From Vibrio sp. DW001 (GTDB lineage Bacteria; Pseudomonadota; Gammaproteobacteria; Enterobacterales; Vibrionaceae), in the NCBI RefSeq assembly GCF_029016285.1, contig NZ_CP091975.1, forward strand, positions 558,001 to 622,000: a stretch of DNA of 64,000 nucleotides, given 5' to 3'. The notes under the pieces are model-generated. The model ran no database searches. It was given only the letters and a program-made list of their open reading frames with translations, and had not been told where the DNA came from. A program made the translations under genes and the position numbers. Below, one piece after another: positions 22,396-30,206 of the stretch. Position 1 is the stretch's first letter, and each line of letters starts with the position of its first letter.

Positions 22396-22734
22396 TTAAA
22401 CAATGAATTCACGTGATTGCCACATAAAACCAAAGCAAGGTGTTATTTCATGAGTCTTGTAAGCGGCCATTAAGATAGGGTTACCAATACCGCTATAAAA
22501 ATCAAAAACTCGAATTTCTTCCTTTTTTCCAAGCGAACAAAGCCAAATGTTAAAACTCTCTAATACATGGTTTAACGTATTCTCACTGCTTACCTTTTCG
22601 CTAAATTCACCGAGAACTTCCATTGTTGGAGTTATTAACTCAAACGCCTCAATACTTGTAATTACGGGATAATCGCCATTGCTCATGGTGTTCAACTTAA
22701 TCATGACGTTGATGCTGTGCAGTGGCGTTTTCAT
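22396..22734 (-). CDS. 112-residue protein of unknown function, early operon
   Basis: MKTPLHSINVMIKLNT at the start, then a mixed alpha/beta sequence. Starts inside the TGA of the ribbon-helix-helix gene (4-bp ATGA overlap), so translation is coupled. No family recognised. Confidence 0.65.
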   Translation of the reverse strand: MKTPLHSINVMIKLNTMSNGDYPVITSIEAFELITPTMEVLGEFSEKVSSENTLNHVLESFNIWLCSLGKKEEIRVFDFYSGIGNPILMAAYKTHEITPCFGFMWQSREFIV

Positions 22735-22964
22735 TTTTTATATCCAAATAGTCTATAAAGTAATGTATCGAGCTTCTCGTCCATTGAATCCAGTTTGTTT
22801 AGGCGCTCTTCTATGGCTTGGAGTCGGCGCACTTCATCACGTGAAATAAGCCGTTGAACGATTTCAGCATTGAGTGAACGCCCGTTTCGATGAGCATCAA
22901 ACTCTAACTGTGCTTTTATCTCTGGCGGTAATCGAAGTCCGAACGGAGCAATGTTTCGGCTCAT
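22731..22964 (-). CDS. Arc-type ribbon-helix-helix DNA-binding protein
   Basis: 77 residues. FGLRLPPEIKAQLEF is the Arc/MetJ ribbon and first helix, and NGRSLNAEIVQRLI the second helix. Residues 45-72 are a coiled coil (EERLNKLDSMDEKLDTLL). Overlaps Cox-like by 4 bp. Likely a regulator of the early operon. Confidence 0.8.
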   Translation of the reverse strand: MSRNIAPFGLRLPPEIKAQLEFDAHRNGRSLNAEIVQRLISRDEVRRLQAIEERLNKLDSMDEKLDTLLYRLFGYKK

Positions 22965-23206
22965 GCGTCGCGTTCCATATTTCTAAGCTCATCTATACGT
23001 TTTCGGCTACGTGGCGGAATAGGAAGAGTGATTTGATTTGCTGCGACTCTGCGATCAAATTCCAGTTTGTTGATCAGTACTAAACCACCGGATTCTTCTT
23101 GCGGAACGGTAGGAATAACACTCTCTATAATCAGCTCTTTAACCTTGGTTCGGCTAATTCCAGACTCTTCGCAGAACTTATTAATTGTCTGAACAGTTGC
23201 GGTCAT
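22961..23206 (-). CDS. Cox/excisionase-like small DNA-binding protein
   Basis: 81 residues; residues 8-30 (INKFCEESGISRTKVKELI) form a MerR/Xis-type helix-turn-helix. First gene of the minus-strand operon and divergent from the repressor, exactly the place of cox in P2 (divergent from C). In P2, Cox directs excision and represses the repressor promoter. Confidence 0.72.
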   Translation of the reverse strand: MTATVQTINKFCEESGISRTKVKELIIESVIPTVPQEESGGLVLINKLEFDRRVAANQITLPIPPRSRKRIDELRNMERDA

Positions 23207-23250
23207 ACTTTTAACCCTCTAATATCAGTCGTATGTGGTCGTATTTGGAT

Positions 23251-23328
23251 TTGCGCGGATTTCCGCTCTAAAAATACTTTAAAGCGATTATGCGCCTTAG
23301 TCAAACTATTGTACGCATATCCGCGCAA
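23251..23328. promoter_or_regulatory. Divergent control region with paired operator half-sites
   Basis: TTGCGCGGA at 23251-23259 and its exact inverse TCCGCGCAA at 23320-23328, 60 bp apart, between the Cox-like and repressor genes. An imperfect copy (TATGCGCCT) lies between. A second repeat, GTATGTGGTCGTATTTGG, precedes it near 23231. These fit operators for repressor or Cox at the lysis-lysogeny switch. Confidence 0.5.
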
Positions 23329-23349
23329 AGTGAATGAGGTTTTTAAGTT

Positions 23350-24012
23350 ATGACGTTGATAATAAAGAATAAAAAAAATCTAAATAATTTTAGCGATAGG
23401 CTTAAATTAGCTATTGGCGAGCATACTTATAGATCTTTTGCCGATGTTAGTGGTGTTGCTGCAACAACTTTGCGCGACTATGTAACCGGAAGGAGCTTTC
23501 CGACGCTAGACCGTTTAACTGCCATTGCTGATGCCTCGGGGCAATCATTAGAATGGTTGGCCACTGGCGAAATGCCAGATAATCGGATGATTAGCGTTTA
23601 TCAATATGACTTAATGGTGAGCGCGGGAGACGGGTCGTATATCGACCACGAAAATCCAGTGGCGAAATTTGAATTCAGTGAAGATTGGCTTCGTTCTCAA
23701 AGCTTATTCAATAAAGTACTTTCTATCGTTCCAGTGAATGGTGACAGTATGGAGCCCACGCTTTACGACGGGGATTTAATAATCGTTCGTCATAGTGAGT
23801 TTGATGACGGTATTTGCGTTATTCGCATCAATGGTCGATTAATGGTGAAACGTATTCAGCATGATTTTGTTGATGATAGCTATGAAATTTCAAGCGACAA
23901 CCCTCACTATAAATCGAGGACGATAACGAAAGATTTTGACGGAGATTTCTCAGTAGTCGGTCAGGTTGTAAGAGTCCTACAGAGGGTCAGACAAAATGAT
24001 ACAGTCCAGTGA
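23350..24012 (+). CDS. CI/LexA-type repressor with S24 autoprotease domain
   Basis: 220 residues. Helix-turn-helix at about 28-65 (SFADVSGVAATTLRDYVTGR). Peptidase S24 domain with Ser in GDSMEPTL and Lys in LMVKRIQH, plus an Ala-Gly pair (SAGDGS) at the usual self-cleavage position. This predicts release by RecA after DNA damage. P2 C lacks this domain, so control differs from P2 and P4. The stop overlaps the int start by 17 bp. Confidence 0.9.
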   Translation: MTLIIKNKKNLNNFSDRLKLAIGEHTYRSFADVSGVAATTLRDYVTGRSFPTLDRLTAIADASGQSLEWLATGEMPDNRMISVYQYDLMVSAGDGSYIDHENPVAKFEFSEDWLRSQSLFNKVLSIVPVNGDSMEPTLYDGDLIIVRHSEFDDGICVIRINGRLMVKRIQHDFVDDSYEISSDNPHYKSRTITKDFDGDFSVVGQVVRVLQRVRQNDTVQ

Positions 24013-24949
24013 GCAAGGGTTTTATACCACCGATGATCCAAACCGTTTTTTTAATCTTCAAAGAGACGCAAAAAATCACGAAGTAACCTTATCATTGCGC
24101 AATGATGAGCTGAACCCTAACAAGGATTATCGCAAACTAGAGGAAATGGTCACGCTTTGGTATCGGCTCCACGGTAAAACACTCCGTGACCATGTTCGAC
24201 TTAGAAAGCTACTGTATCGAATGTCTGATAAGTTAGGTAACCCGATTGCTAGTGAACTAACGAATGAGCACTTTGCAAGGTATCGAGAGCAGCGAACACA
24301 AGAAGTCACAACAACAACTGCTAACCGTGAACATGCGTATCTAAGAGCGATGTTTAACGAACTAAAGCGGCTTGGTGTTGTGGATTATGATAATCCAGTA
24401 TCAAACATTCGGCAGTTTAAAGAAAGGGAAGGGGAGCTTCGTTTTTTGTCTCATGAAGAGATTGGAAAGCTTTTAGACACCTGTGATCTATCTACTAATA
24501 AATCTCTAATCTATGTGGTTAAAATTTGCTTGGCTACTGGCGCTCGTTGGAGTGAGGCCGAGTCTTTGAAAGCGTCTCAAATCGCCAACGGGAAGATCAC
24601 TTATCTCAATACTAAGTCAGGTAAGAACCGTTCAATTCCTATCAATGACTCGTTATTTAATGAGCTTAAAGCATTGGATAGGTCAGGGGATGAAAGGTTG
24701 TTTCTGTCTAGCCTAAGTGCATTTCGTAAAGCGGTACAAAAGGCAAAAATAAGCTTACCAAGGGGGCAAATGTCTCACGTTCTGCGCCATACCTTTGCTA
24801 GCCACTTTGTTATGGGTGGGGGAAACATTGTTGTTTTAAAAGACATTCTTGGTCATAGTGAGATTACAACAACAATGCGATACTCGCACCTTGCACCCAG
24901 CCATTTGACGGACGCGATTAAATTGAATCCGTTGAATGAGCATCAATAA
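23996..24949 (+). CDS. Tyrosine-recombinase integrase
   Basis: 317 residues, P2-family size (337). SAM-like arm or core-binding region at about 50-130, catalytic domain at about 145-310. The catalytic Arg is in ATGARWSEAE, the H-x-x-R box in HVLRHTFASHF, the second His in LGHSEITTT and the nucleophile Tyr in MRYSHL. It overlaps the repressor by 17 bp, so lysogenic expression of int is tied to the repressor. Confidence 0.95.
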   Translation: MIQSSEQGFYTTDDPNRFFNLQRDAKNHEVTLSLRNDELNPNKDYRKLEEMVTLWYRLHGKTLRDHVRLRKLLYRMSDKLGNPIASELTNEHFARYREQRTQEVTTTTANREHAYLRAMFNELKRLGVVDYDNPVSNIRQFKEREGELRFLSHEEIGKLLDTCDLSTNKSLIYVVKICLATGARWSEAESLKASQIANGKITYLNTKSGKNRSIPINDSLFNELKALDRSGDERLFLSSLSAFRKAVQKAKISLPRGQMSHVLRHTFASHFVMGGGNIVVLKDILGHSEITTTMRYSHLAPSHLTDAIKLNPLNEHQ

Positions 24950-24976
24950 AAAATCAACAACAGTCAGAGGAAACTT

Positions 24977-25771
24977 ATGAAAGCATTAGATTGGGTCGCT
25001 ATTTTAGGAGCCTTAGCATGGACACCGCATTTGTTCAGTTTTTTAAAGTCTTATTTTACTAAACCTGAAGTCAGAGTAATTACTGCGAAGGCTCCTGAAA
25101 TAGGTTTTTCTACTCTTGGTACAATTTTCAATATGAGAGTAGCTTTTGCTGTTAAACATCACGATATTGTCATTTCAAACTTTAATGTTAGGTTGGTTCA
25201 TGAAAGCGGAGAAGAAAAGCTATTTGAATGGCAAAACCTGAAACAACCTGTAATGAGTGCTCACACTAGCGATGGTTCTATTCCTTATGAACGGGAGACA
25301 ACTGTTCTCGCAATTAAACTGAATCAAAAAGAAATAGATGAACGCTTTATACAATGTCGAGAACCATCTTTCTTAGATAACAAGATAGCTAAAGAAGACG
25401 TTTTTGTAAAAAAATTTGCTTTTGAGAAAGATAAGGAAGGTTTTGATATTATGAACCTTCTACAGGGTCAAGAAGCTAAAGATGTCTATGGTTACATTAA
25501 ACAAGCTTTCTCATGGAAAACCGGAAAGTACAAAGTAATTGTAGAGTTGGGATCTCAGGAAGCTATCGATCTGATTGATAATGAATATGAGTTTTCTCTT
25601 ACACCTATTGATATAGATGAAATGGAAAAAAATAAACAATGTATTGAGCAAGAATACATCAATCTACTTGTGCCTAAAGAGCATGAAGCTAGGAAGGATG
25701 TGGTTTGGAATTGGCGACATCCTTTACTTATAAAAAGTAAATTAAATCAGACTAATAAACTATTATCGTAA
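24977..25771 (+). CDS. Unknown membrane-anchored protein, cargo beside attR
   Basis: 264 residues, one hydrophobic N-terminal segment (about 5-28, LDWVAILGALAWTPHLFSFL), then a soluble domain rich in beta strands to about 130 and charged helices after. I recognise no family. It has AGAGGAAAC as ribosome binding site, lies 27 bp after int and ends before a terminator, so it is made with the lysogenic genes. This slot next to int is where P2 and P4 relatives carry anti-phage cargo. A defence or exclusion role is inference from position only. Confidence 0.6.
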   Translation: MKALDWVAILGALAWTPHLFSFLKSYFTKPEVRVITAKAPEIGFSTLGTIFNMRVAFAVKHHDIVISNFNVRLVHESGEEKLFEWQNLKQPVMSAHTSDGSIPYERETTVLAIKLNQKEIDERFIQCREPSFLDNKIAKEDVFVKKFAFEKDKEGFDIMNLLQGQEAKDVYGYIKQAFSWKTGKYKVIVELGSQEAIDLIDNEYEFSLTPIDIDEMEKNKQCIEQEYINLLVPKEHEARKDVVWNWRHPLLIKSKLNQTNKLLS

Positions 25772-25897
25772 GGAAATAAATGCCAATAAAATTCACCTCA
25801 AGACCTTCAGGATTTTGATGTGTGATTTTTCTCCAGCATTTGACTACTTAGGTAGTCAGTCCCAATAGTGTGATAACCAGCCTCTAGGGCTGTGATT

Positions 25898-25924
25898 AAA
25901 CCCTCTTTTACGGAGGGTTTTTGT
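25898..25924 (+). terminator. Terminator near the right end of the satellite
   Basis: AAACCCTC-loop-GAGGGTTT stem with a T run, 126 bp after the cargo gene. The remaining 190 bp to attR hold no gene; GCCCACTTAAGCCCACATACGCC near 26033 may contain integrase arm sites. Confidence 0.8.
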
Positions 25925-26112
25925 TTATATGCCTTTTGTGAATTATCTGAATATCTACAGCATTATTATGCATTTAAACCCTATAAATAAAAACAGACTA
26001 TAGAACTTTTTTTGTTCATTTTTTGTTTCCTACGCCCACTTAAGCCCACATACGCCTGATATGAAACTTTATCCTTTCTTAACTAATTGTTTTCATAGTA
26101 AGTTAATAGGTT

Positions 26113-26217
26113 TTCCAAATCCGCGTGTTGGGAGTTCGAATCTCTCCACCCCTGCCATTACAATTGCATATCTATGCAAAAAGAAAGCCCACTCTTCGGA
26201 GTGGGCTTTTTGTGTTT
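26113..26217 (+). repeat. attR, 105-bp direct repeat
   Basis: Exact copy of 13558-13662: 3' half of tRNA-Trp plus terminator. It lacks the tRNA 5' half, so it is not a second tRNA gene. It is also the left boundary of the decayed second element. Confidence 0.95.
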
Positions 26218-26247
26218 TAAATTAATAACAATAAGGTTAGTAGGGAT

Positions 26248-26937
26248 ATGTTTTTTATTTGGCGAGGTGCTGGGTGGCTCACACCAGTGATTGTTTTTGG
26301 GACATATATTGCTATGGATTTTATTTATAGCAGTTTAAGTATTGATAAATTTTCATCGGCAGCATTTAGCCTGTTTGTTTCTGGCATTTTGTTAGGACTG
26401 TTTGGGTATTACGTCAATGTTAAACAAACAAAAAAAAGTAAACCTGAATGTAGCGCTAATATAGTAACTGCCAGTAATTCTAAAGGAAAACCTCTTACTT
26501 TCAGATTCTTGACAGGAAGAGCTAATACTCTTTTCTTTGTTCCCATCCAGTATTGGTCTGTGTTCGCTATTGCAATAAGCATCATTAGTTATCGTGCAAA
26601 CATTAGTGACCAGAAGCTGACAAGTCAGTTTATAACGGTTCCTAAAGTAGGAGATGTTTATATGATTGACTACAAAATCTTTAGTGATGAGTATAAAAGT
26701 GAAAACTCTATCAGTGCATGGAAAGTTCACCAGCTTTTAAAAGGTGAGGTTGTTTTTATCACAGGAGATTATGTATATAGATATGCTTCAGATATAGTGG
26801 AAGCGATTGATACTGGGAAAATGTTTTCTATAAAAATAAAAGAAGAAGATTTAAGAGTGCTTGATCTCGAAACTATTCAAATGCTCTGGACAAAAAAGGG
26901 AATAATAAGAATAAGAAGAGATATAGATAACTCATAG
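26248..26937 (+). CDS. Unknown membrane protein, cargo of the second element
   Basis: 229 residues with three hydrophobic segments: about 8-30, 38-56 and 94-113. The C-terminal 115 residues are soluble and charged. No family recognised. It starts 31 bp after attR, the same slot as the acetyltransferase gene after attL, and ends in a terminator ahead of an O remnant. Two membrane hairpins plus a soluble tail would fit an exclusion or sensor role, but nothing in the sequence proves this. Confidence 0.6.
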   Translation: MFFIWRGAGWLTPVIVFGTYIAMDFIYSSLSIDKFSSAAFSLFVSGILLGLFGYYVNVKQTKKSKPECSANIVTASNSKGKPLTFRFLTGRANTLFFVPIQYWSVFAIAISIISYRANISDQKLTSQFITVPKVGDVYMIDYKIFSDEYKSENSISAWKVHQLLKGEVVFITGDYVYRYASDIVEAIDTGKMFSIKIKEEDLRVLDLETIQMLWTKKGIIRIRRDIDNS

Positions 26938-26959
26938 TGTGATCTACAAGATTTTAGTT

Positions 26960-26982
26960 GCCAGCTTATAGCTGGCTTTTTT
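26960..26982 (+). terminator. Terminator after membrane cargo gene
   Basis: GCCAGC-TTATA-GCTGGC followed by T6. Convergent with the O remnant. Confidence 0.85.
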
Positions 26983-27013
26983 GCGTTTGAAGATAAACTT
27001 TTGTCACGACCTA

Positions 27014-27268
27014 TCAAAGATAAGCATCTTCCTCTTCCGTTCTGCCTGACTTATAGGCAAGTGACTTAGTTAGTATGAATAGAGTTTCTATTTGAACGGA
27101 TAGCGCCGTTACCTTACTTTTTAATACGCTCATTTCATCTTTTTTCTCATAACAAGAACTCTCTTGCACAACACTATTATTGAGCACTTGAGTGCTATGA
27201 TTAGACGTTGCTGAAAGGTGAATTTGAGTGGTACCTAAAGAGGCTGGATTATCCGTTAAAGCTAGGCC
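27014..27268 (-). pseudogene. O scaffold remnant (second copy), N-terminus deleted
   Basis: In frame on the minus strand it reads GLALTDNPASLGTTQIHLSA, then a diverged coiled-coil tail ending EEEDAYL. This is the C-terminal 84 residues of an O protein like the one at 14279. The first two thirds are gone, and 45 bp separate the break from the N copy. It has no start codon of its own. The first 65 bp (27204-27268) are identical to 14448-14512. Confidence 0.85.
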
Positions 27269-27313
27269 ACTAGTGATAGCGGCCCTTTGTCTCTCCGGCG
27301 CACTATTCTAGTG

Positions 27314-28365
27314 TTACGCCCAAACGTCTGACCCGAGCTTTTTCAATTTCACATTATCAAATTCCACGGTAGCAGCTTTGCCTAGCTGCTCGACCACATA
27401 CGCCATGTTCATTGACTCGAAGCTTTCAACACGGTTCTTGCTGTCGTTACGTTTACCGACGGACTTTCTAATCGTGTTGCCTTGAATGTAGATAGACAGG
27501 TTGTCGAAACTGGTCACCATAATGCCGCGAGGGGGGAAGTTGGAGACTAAAAATGAAGGTAAACCGCCATAGGTGGAAATCAACTGGCGCATTTCAATCT
27601 TCGTTTTTTCGGTTGGGGTATGAGCGTTCTCGGCATATAGCTTGGCTTGGTCAGTGGCAATCAATTCATTGCCAATAATCGCGACTAAGTCATTAGTGGC
27701 GGCAAAACGTTCATCAAGCATGGTCTTCACGGTGAGCACCGCTAGGTCTAGGTTCACAAAGTCGCCACCTTCACCAATGCGGATTGCATTCGAGTCTTTG
27801 ACCACTTCGGTGAGTACGCGTTCAGGTTGATGCTCTCGTAGTGCTTGAATCCATCCTTTGTTAACGTCTTCCCCGTTCGGGTTGGCTTCTATGTCGGTAT
27901 CGTCTTCCGCTGATTTACCATAAAAAGCCACACGAATTTTGTCTATATCCGCTTGCGCTCGAATCTGACCATTCACCCGTTCTTCAAAATCTTTAAGGTG
28001 AGCGAATGAGGACAACTGGTTGTAAGTTAGGTGAGTATCGAAGTTAGTTTGAGAGCAGTAGTAGGGCATCGCGCTCATGTCATGCACTGAGCGGGTCTTA
28101 CGCTCACCCCCTTTCAATGTGTTGGTGCGTGATGCAATCATACAGCCTACTCCAAGGCCGATAGCCTCACCCATTTGATTATCGACTGTAATGACGTTGA
28201 TACGTTCTAAAAACTCGTCAGTGAGCTTTACATCATCAATAAGCACTTGGCTTGCTGTTGGGGTCAACGTTAAACATTTCATCGGCTTTGCGGATGTTAT
28301 AGAGCTTTTGAATGTTGTCTTTGTAAGTGCTGAATTTCTTTTGTACTTCAACTTTCGAACTTAGT
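27314..28365 (-). pseudogene. P2 gpN-like capsid gene (second copy), frameshifted
   Basis: The long frame (from about 28265 down) encodes the capsid fold: DEFLERINVITV, NPNGEDVNKGWIQALREHQ, PPRGIMVTSFDNLSIYI, FESMNMAYVVEQ. It is clearly related to, but much diverged from, the copy at 14904. The true N-terminus (KKFSTYKDNIQKLYN...MFNVD) lies in another frame; one extra base in the GGGG run at 28260-28263 joins it to PTASQVLIDD. The 5' frame runs into a stop with no ATG, so the start is also lost. The apparent ATG of the long frame is not the real start. The gene order is again N then O. Confidence 0.85.
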
Positions 28366-28371
28366 CAGCTT

Positions 28372-28922
28372 CTCTTTAAGTCTAAGTTTGTTCAAAAAAT
28401 AGCAGTAAACAGAAAGTCTACCATCGTGGTAACACCGCTCACTTCTTAGAATATGAACCAGTGTATATTCGCTTTCAGATTCCAAGTTTATTTGGCTCTA
28501 ACTATCAGTACAAGTTCTGAATATTATGAGAATTTAGCTCATATATTTAAGGTTTTTAGAAGTTCGATTAATTTTCCTAATGATGTTAAGTGACCTGAAG
28601 CTTATCAATTATTATTCGGTAAAACAGATGAAAACCTTGCCAGTTTTAGATCTAAAAGTAATAATAATCAGTAACATAAATTAAAATAAGTGATCTACGA
28701 TAAATACGGGTTAGAGACGCTATTGAACTATTGTGGAGAACTTGGCAAAGGTATAATCCTCTACGCATAAGAGTCAGGGTATGTTTTTTATATGTATCCA
28801 TTGACAATCAGGTCCCCGTATATGAGAGTGGTTGAATGAATACAAATTTAGAGCAACATAAAGTACGAATTATCATCATTCCATAGGAATGGTGGGATTT
28901 CTGATGCGCTTTTTATTTGTCG
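28372..28922. other. 550-bp AT-rich gene-free stretch, deletion scar
   Basis: No gene seen on either strand. In the intact element this position (upstream of N) leads to Ogr genes; here they are missing, so a deletion joined the N remnant to unrelated sequence. Nothing else recognised. Confidence 0.5.
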
Positions 28923-28948
28923 AACCCACCCATAAGGTGGGTTTTTTG
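28923..28948 (+). terminator. Terminator ahead of NTPase gene
   Basis: AACCCACC-CATAA-GGTGGGTT plus T run, 38 bp before the NTPase start. No plus-strand gene is seen in the 550 bp before it. Its stem resembles the hairpin inside the att repeat. Confidence 0.75.
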
Positions 28949-28985
28949 TCTCTGCCTTATGGGTATTATCTCACTAGGAGCTCAT

Positions 28986-29501
28986 ATGAGGAAAATAGCC
29001 GTTTTTGGTAAGCCGGGCAGTGGAAAGTCTACGGTAAGTAAATCGTTAGCTTTAGCGACAGGTATACCACTTCATCAGTTAGATTCAATAGTTTATAAGA
29101 AAAATGGTGAACGTGTAGATCGCGAAGTATTTGATGAAGCACACGAAAGTATTTTGTGCTCGGAAAGCTGGATCATTGATGGTTTTGGGCCTATAGGCTC
29201 ATTTAACAAACGTCTGGAGGCGGCGGATACATTAGTTTATATTGATCTCCCGTATTCCGTTAGTTATTGGTTTGTTACTAAGCGCTTTCTCAAGGGACTC
29301 TTTATAAAGCCTGAAGGTTGGCCTGATGGAAGTTCAGTACTGAAAGGTACAATGGAAAGCTACAAAGTATTAAGGCTATGCCCAAAGTTCTGGAATGATG
29401 ACTTTATGTCTAGGTTAAGAGAAAAATCGAATAGCAAAGATGTTCACGTAATCAGAACCGTTACCGAGTTGAACAATTTTGTCTTTCAGCAAACAAAGTG
29501 A
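28986..29501 (+). CDS. P-loop NTPase/kinase (FlaR / adenylate-kinase-like)
   Basis: 171 residues from ATG 28986, chosen because AGGAG lies nine bases ahead; the longer frame from 28917 would translate the terminator. Walker A GKPGSGKST at residues 8-16, followed by HQLDSIVYK and WIIDGFGP, and a helical lid (VTKRFLKGLFIKPEG). This is the family often named DNA topology modulation protein, in fact small-molecule kinases of unknown substrate. It may be cargo of a third, mostly deleted element. Confidence 0.8.
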   Translation: MRKIAVFGKPGSGKSTVSKSLALATGIPLHQLDSIVYKKNGERVDREVFDEAHESILCSESWIIDGFGPIGSFNKRLEAADTLVYIDLPYSVSYWFVTKRFLKGLFIKPEGWPDGSSVLKGTMESYKVLRLCPKFWNDDFMSRLREKSNSKDVHVIRTVTELNNFVFQQTK

Positions 29502-29699
29502 TACGCATATAACAAACATTTTTGGGTATCAAGACTCGTTTACTTATGTGGATGAGTCTAACAAGATTAAGCATCATAACTCGATGTTGTCCAAAAGTGA
29601 GTGGAGATTGTTGATTTCAATTAAATGATTCTGTAATTGAAAGGCCTCTAATCTGAAGTGACCCCCAATAGTTGGACGACAATTATTGGGGGTCTTTTT

Positions 29700-30206
29700 A
29701 TGTCCAAATATAGTAGAGAATTGAAGTGTCATATTGCCAAGCAATGCTTAGACGGGACTTCATCTCGCGATTTATCTCAACAGTACTCAATACCTTCAAA
29801 TCAGATCAGGTATTGGTCTCAAGTTTTTGCGATCCACCATGTGGAGGCATTTTTACCAACGAATCATGTTGATAATGCGCAAACAAAATTGCAAGCACTT
29901 CATTTAATGTGGACGAACAACTGGTCTTTCAATCACTCTAGTGCCATGTTAAACCTCTCTACCCCAGGAACATTATTTGTTTGGTTCAAAAAATATAATG
30001 AACATGGTATTAAGGGACTAGAGACTCATGCTAGAGGAAGACAGCCCGTGAAACAGCCACACCAAAGTAAGCCCAAGTCAGATGATGAAATGACTCTAGC
30101 GGAATTAAAAGAAGAATTGGCTTACTTACGTGCAGAGAATGCTGTCCTAAAAAAGTTGGAAGAGTTAGAGCAGGAAAAGCTCCGTCGAACAAAGAAAAAA
30201 CGGTAG
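29700..30206 (+). CDS. IS3-family transposase OrfA
   Basis: 168 residues from ATG 29700 (MSKYSRELKCHIAKQC); the frame from 29658 starts inside the terminal repeat. Two helix-turn-helix units (SSRDLSQQYSIPSNQIRYW and NHSSAMLNLSTPGTLFVWF) and a C-terminal leucine zipper (LAELKEELAYLRAENAVLKK). Ends at 30206 just after a run of six A. Confidence 0.92.
   Translation: MSKYSRELKCHIAKQCLDGTSSRDLSQQYSIPSNQIRYWSQVFAIHHVEAFLPTNHVDNAQTKLQALHLMWTNNWSFNHSSAMLNLSTPGTLFVWFKKYNEHGIKGLETHARGRQPVKQPHQSKPKSDDEMTLAELKEELAYLRAENAVLKKLEELEQEKLRRTKKKR

Noticed and set aside
26113..26160. A second tRNA-Trp gene
   Set aside because: Only the 3' half is present; it is the attR copy.
28266..28351. The first about 30 codons of the long frame of the second capsid gene as a real N-terminus
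   Set aside because: They come from the shifted frame; the true N-terminal sequence is found in the neighbouring frame.
28917..28985. Upstream start of the NTPase gene
   Set aside because: It would translate through a terminator hairpin; ATG 28986 has an AGGAG site.
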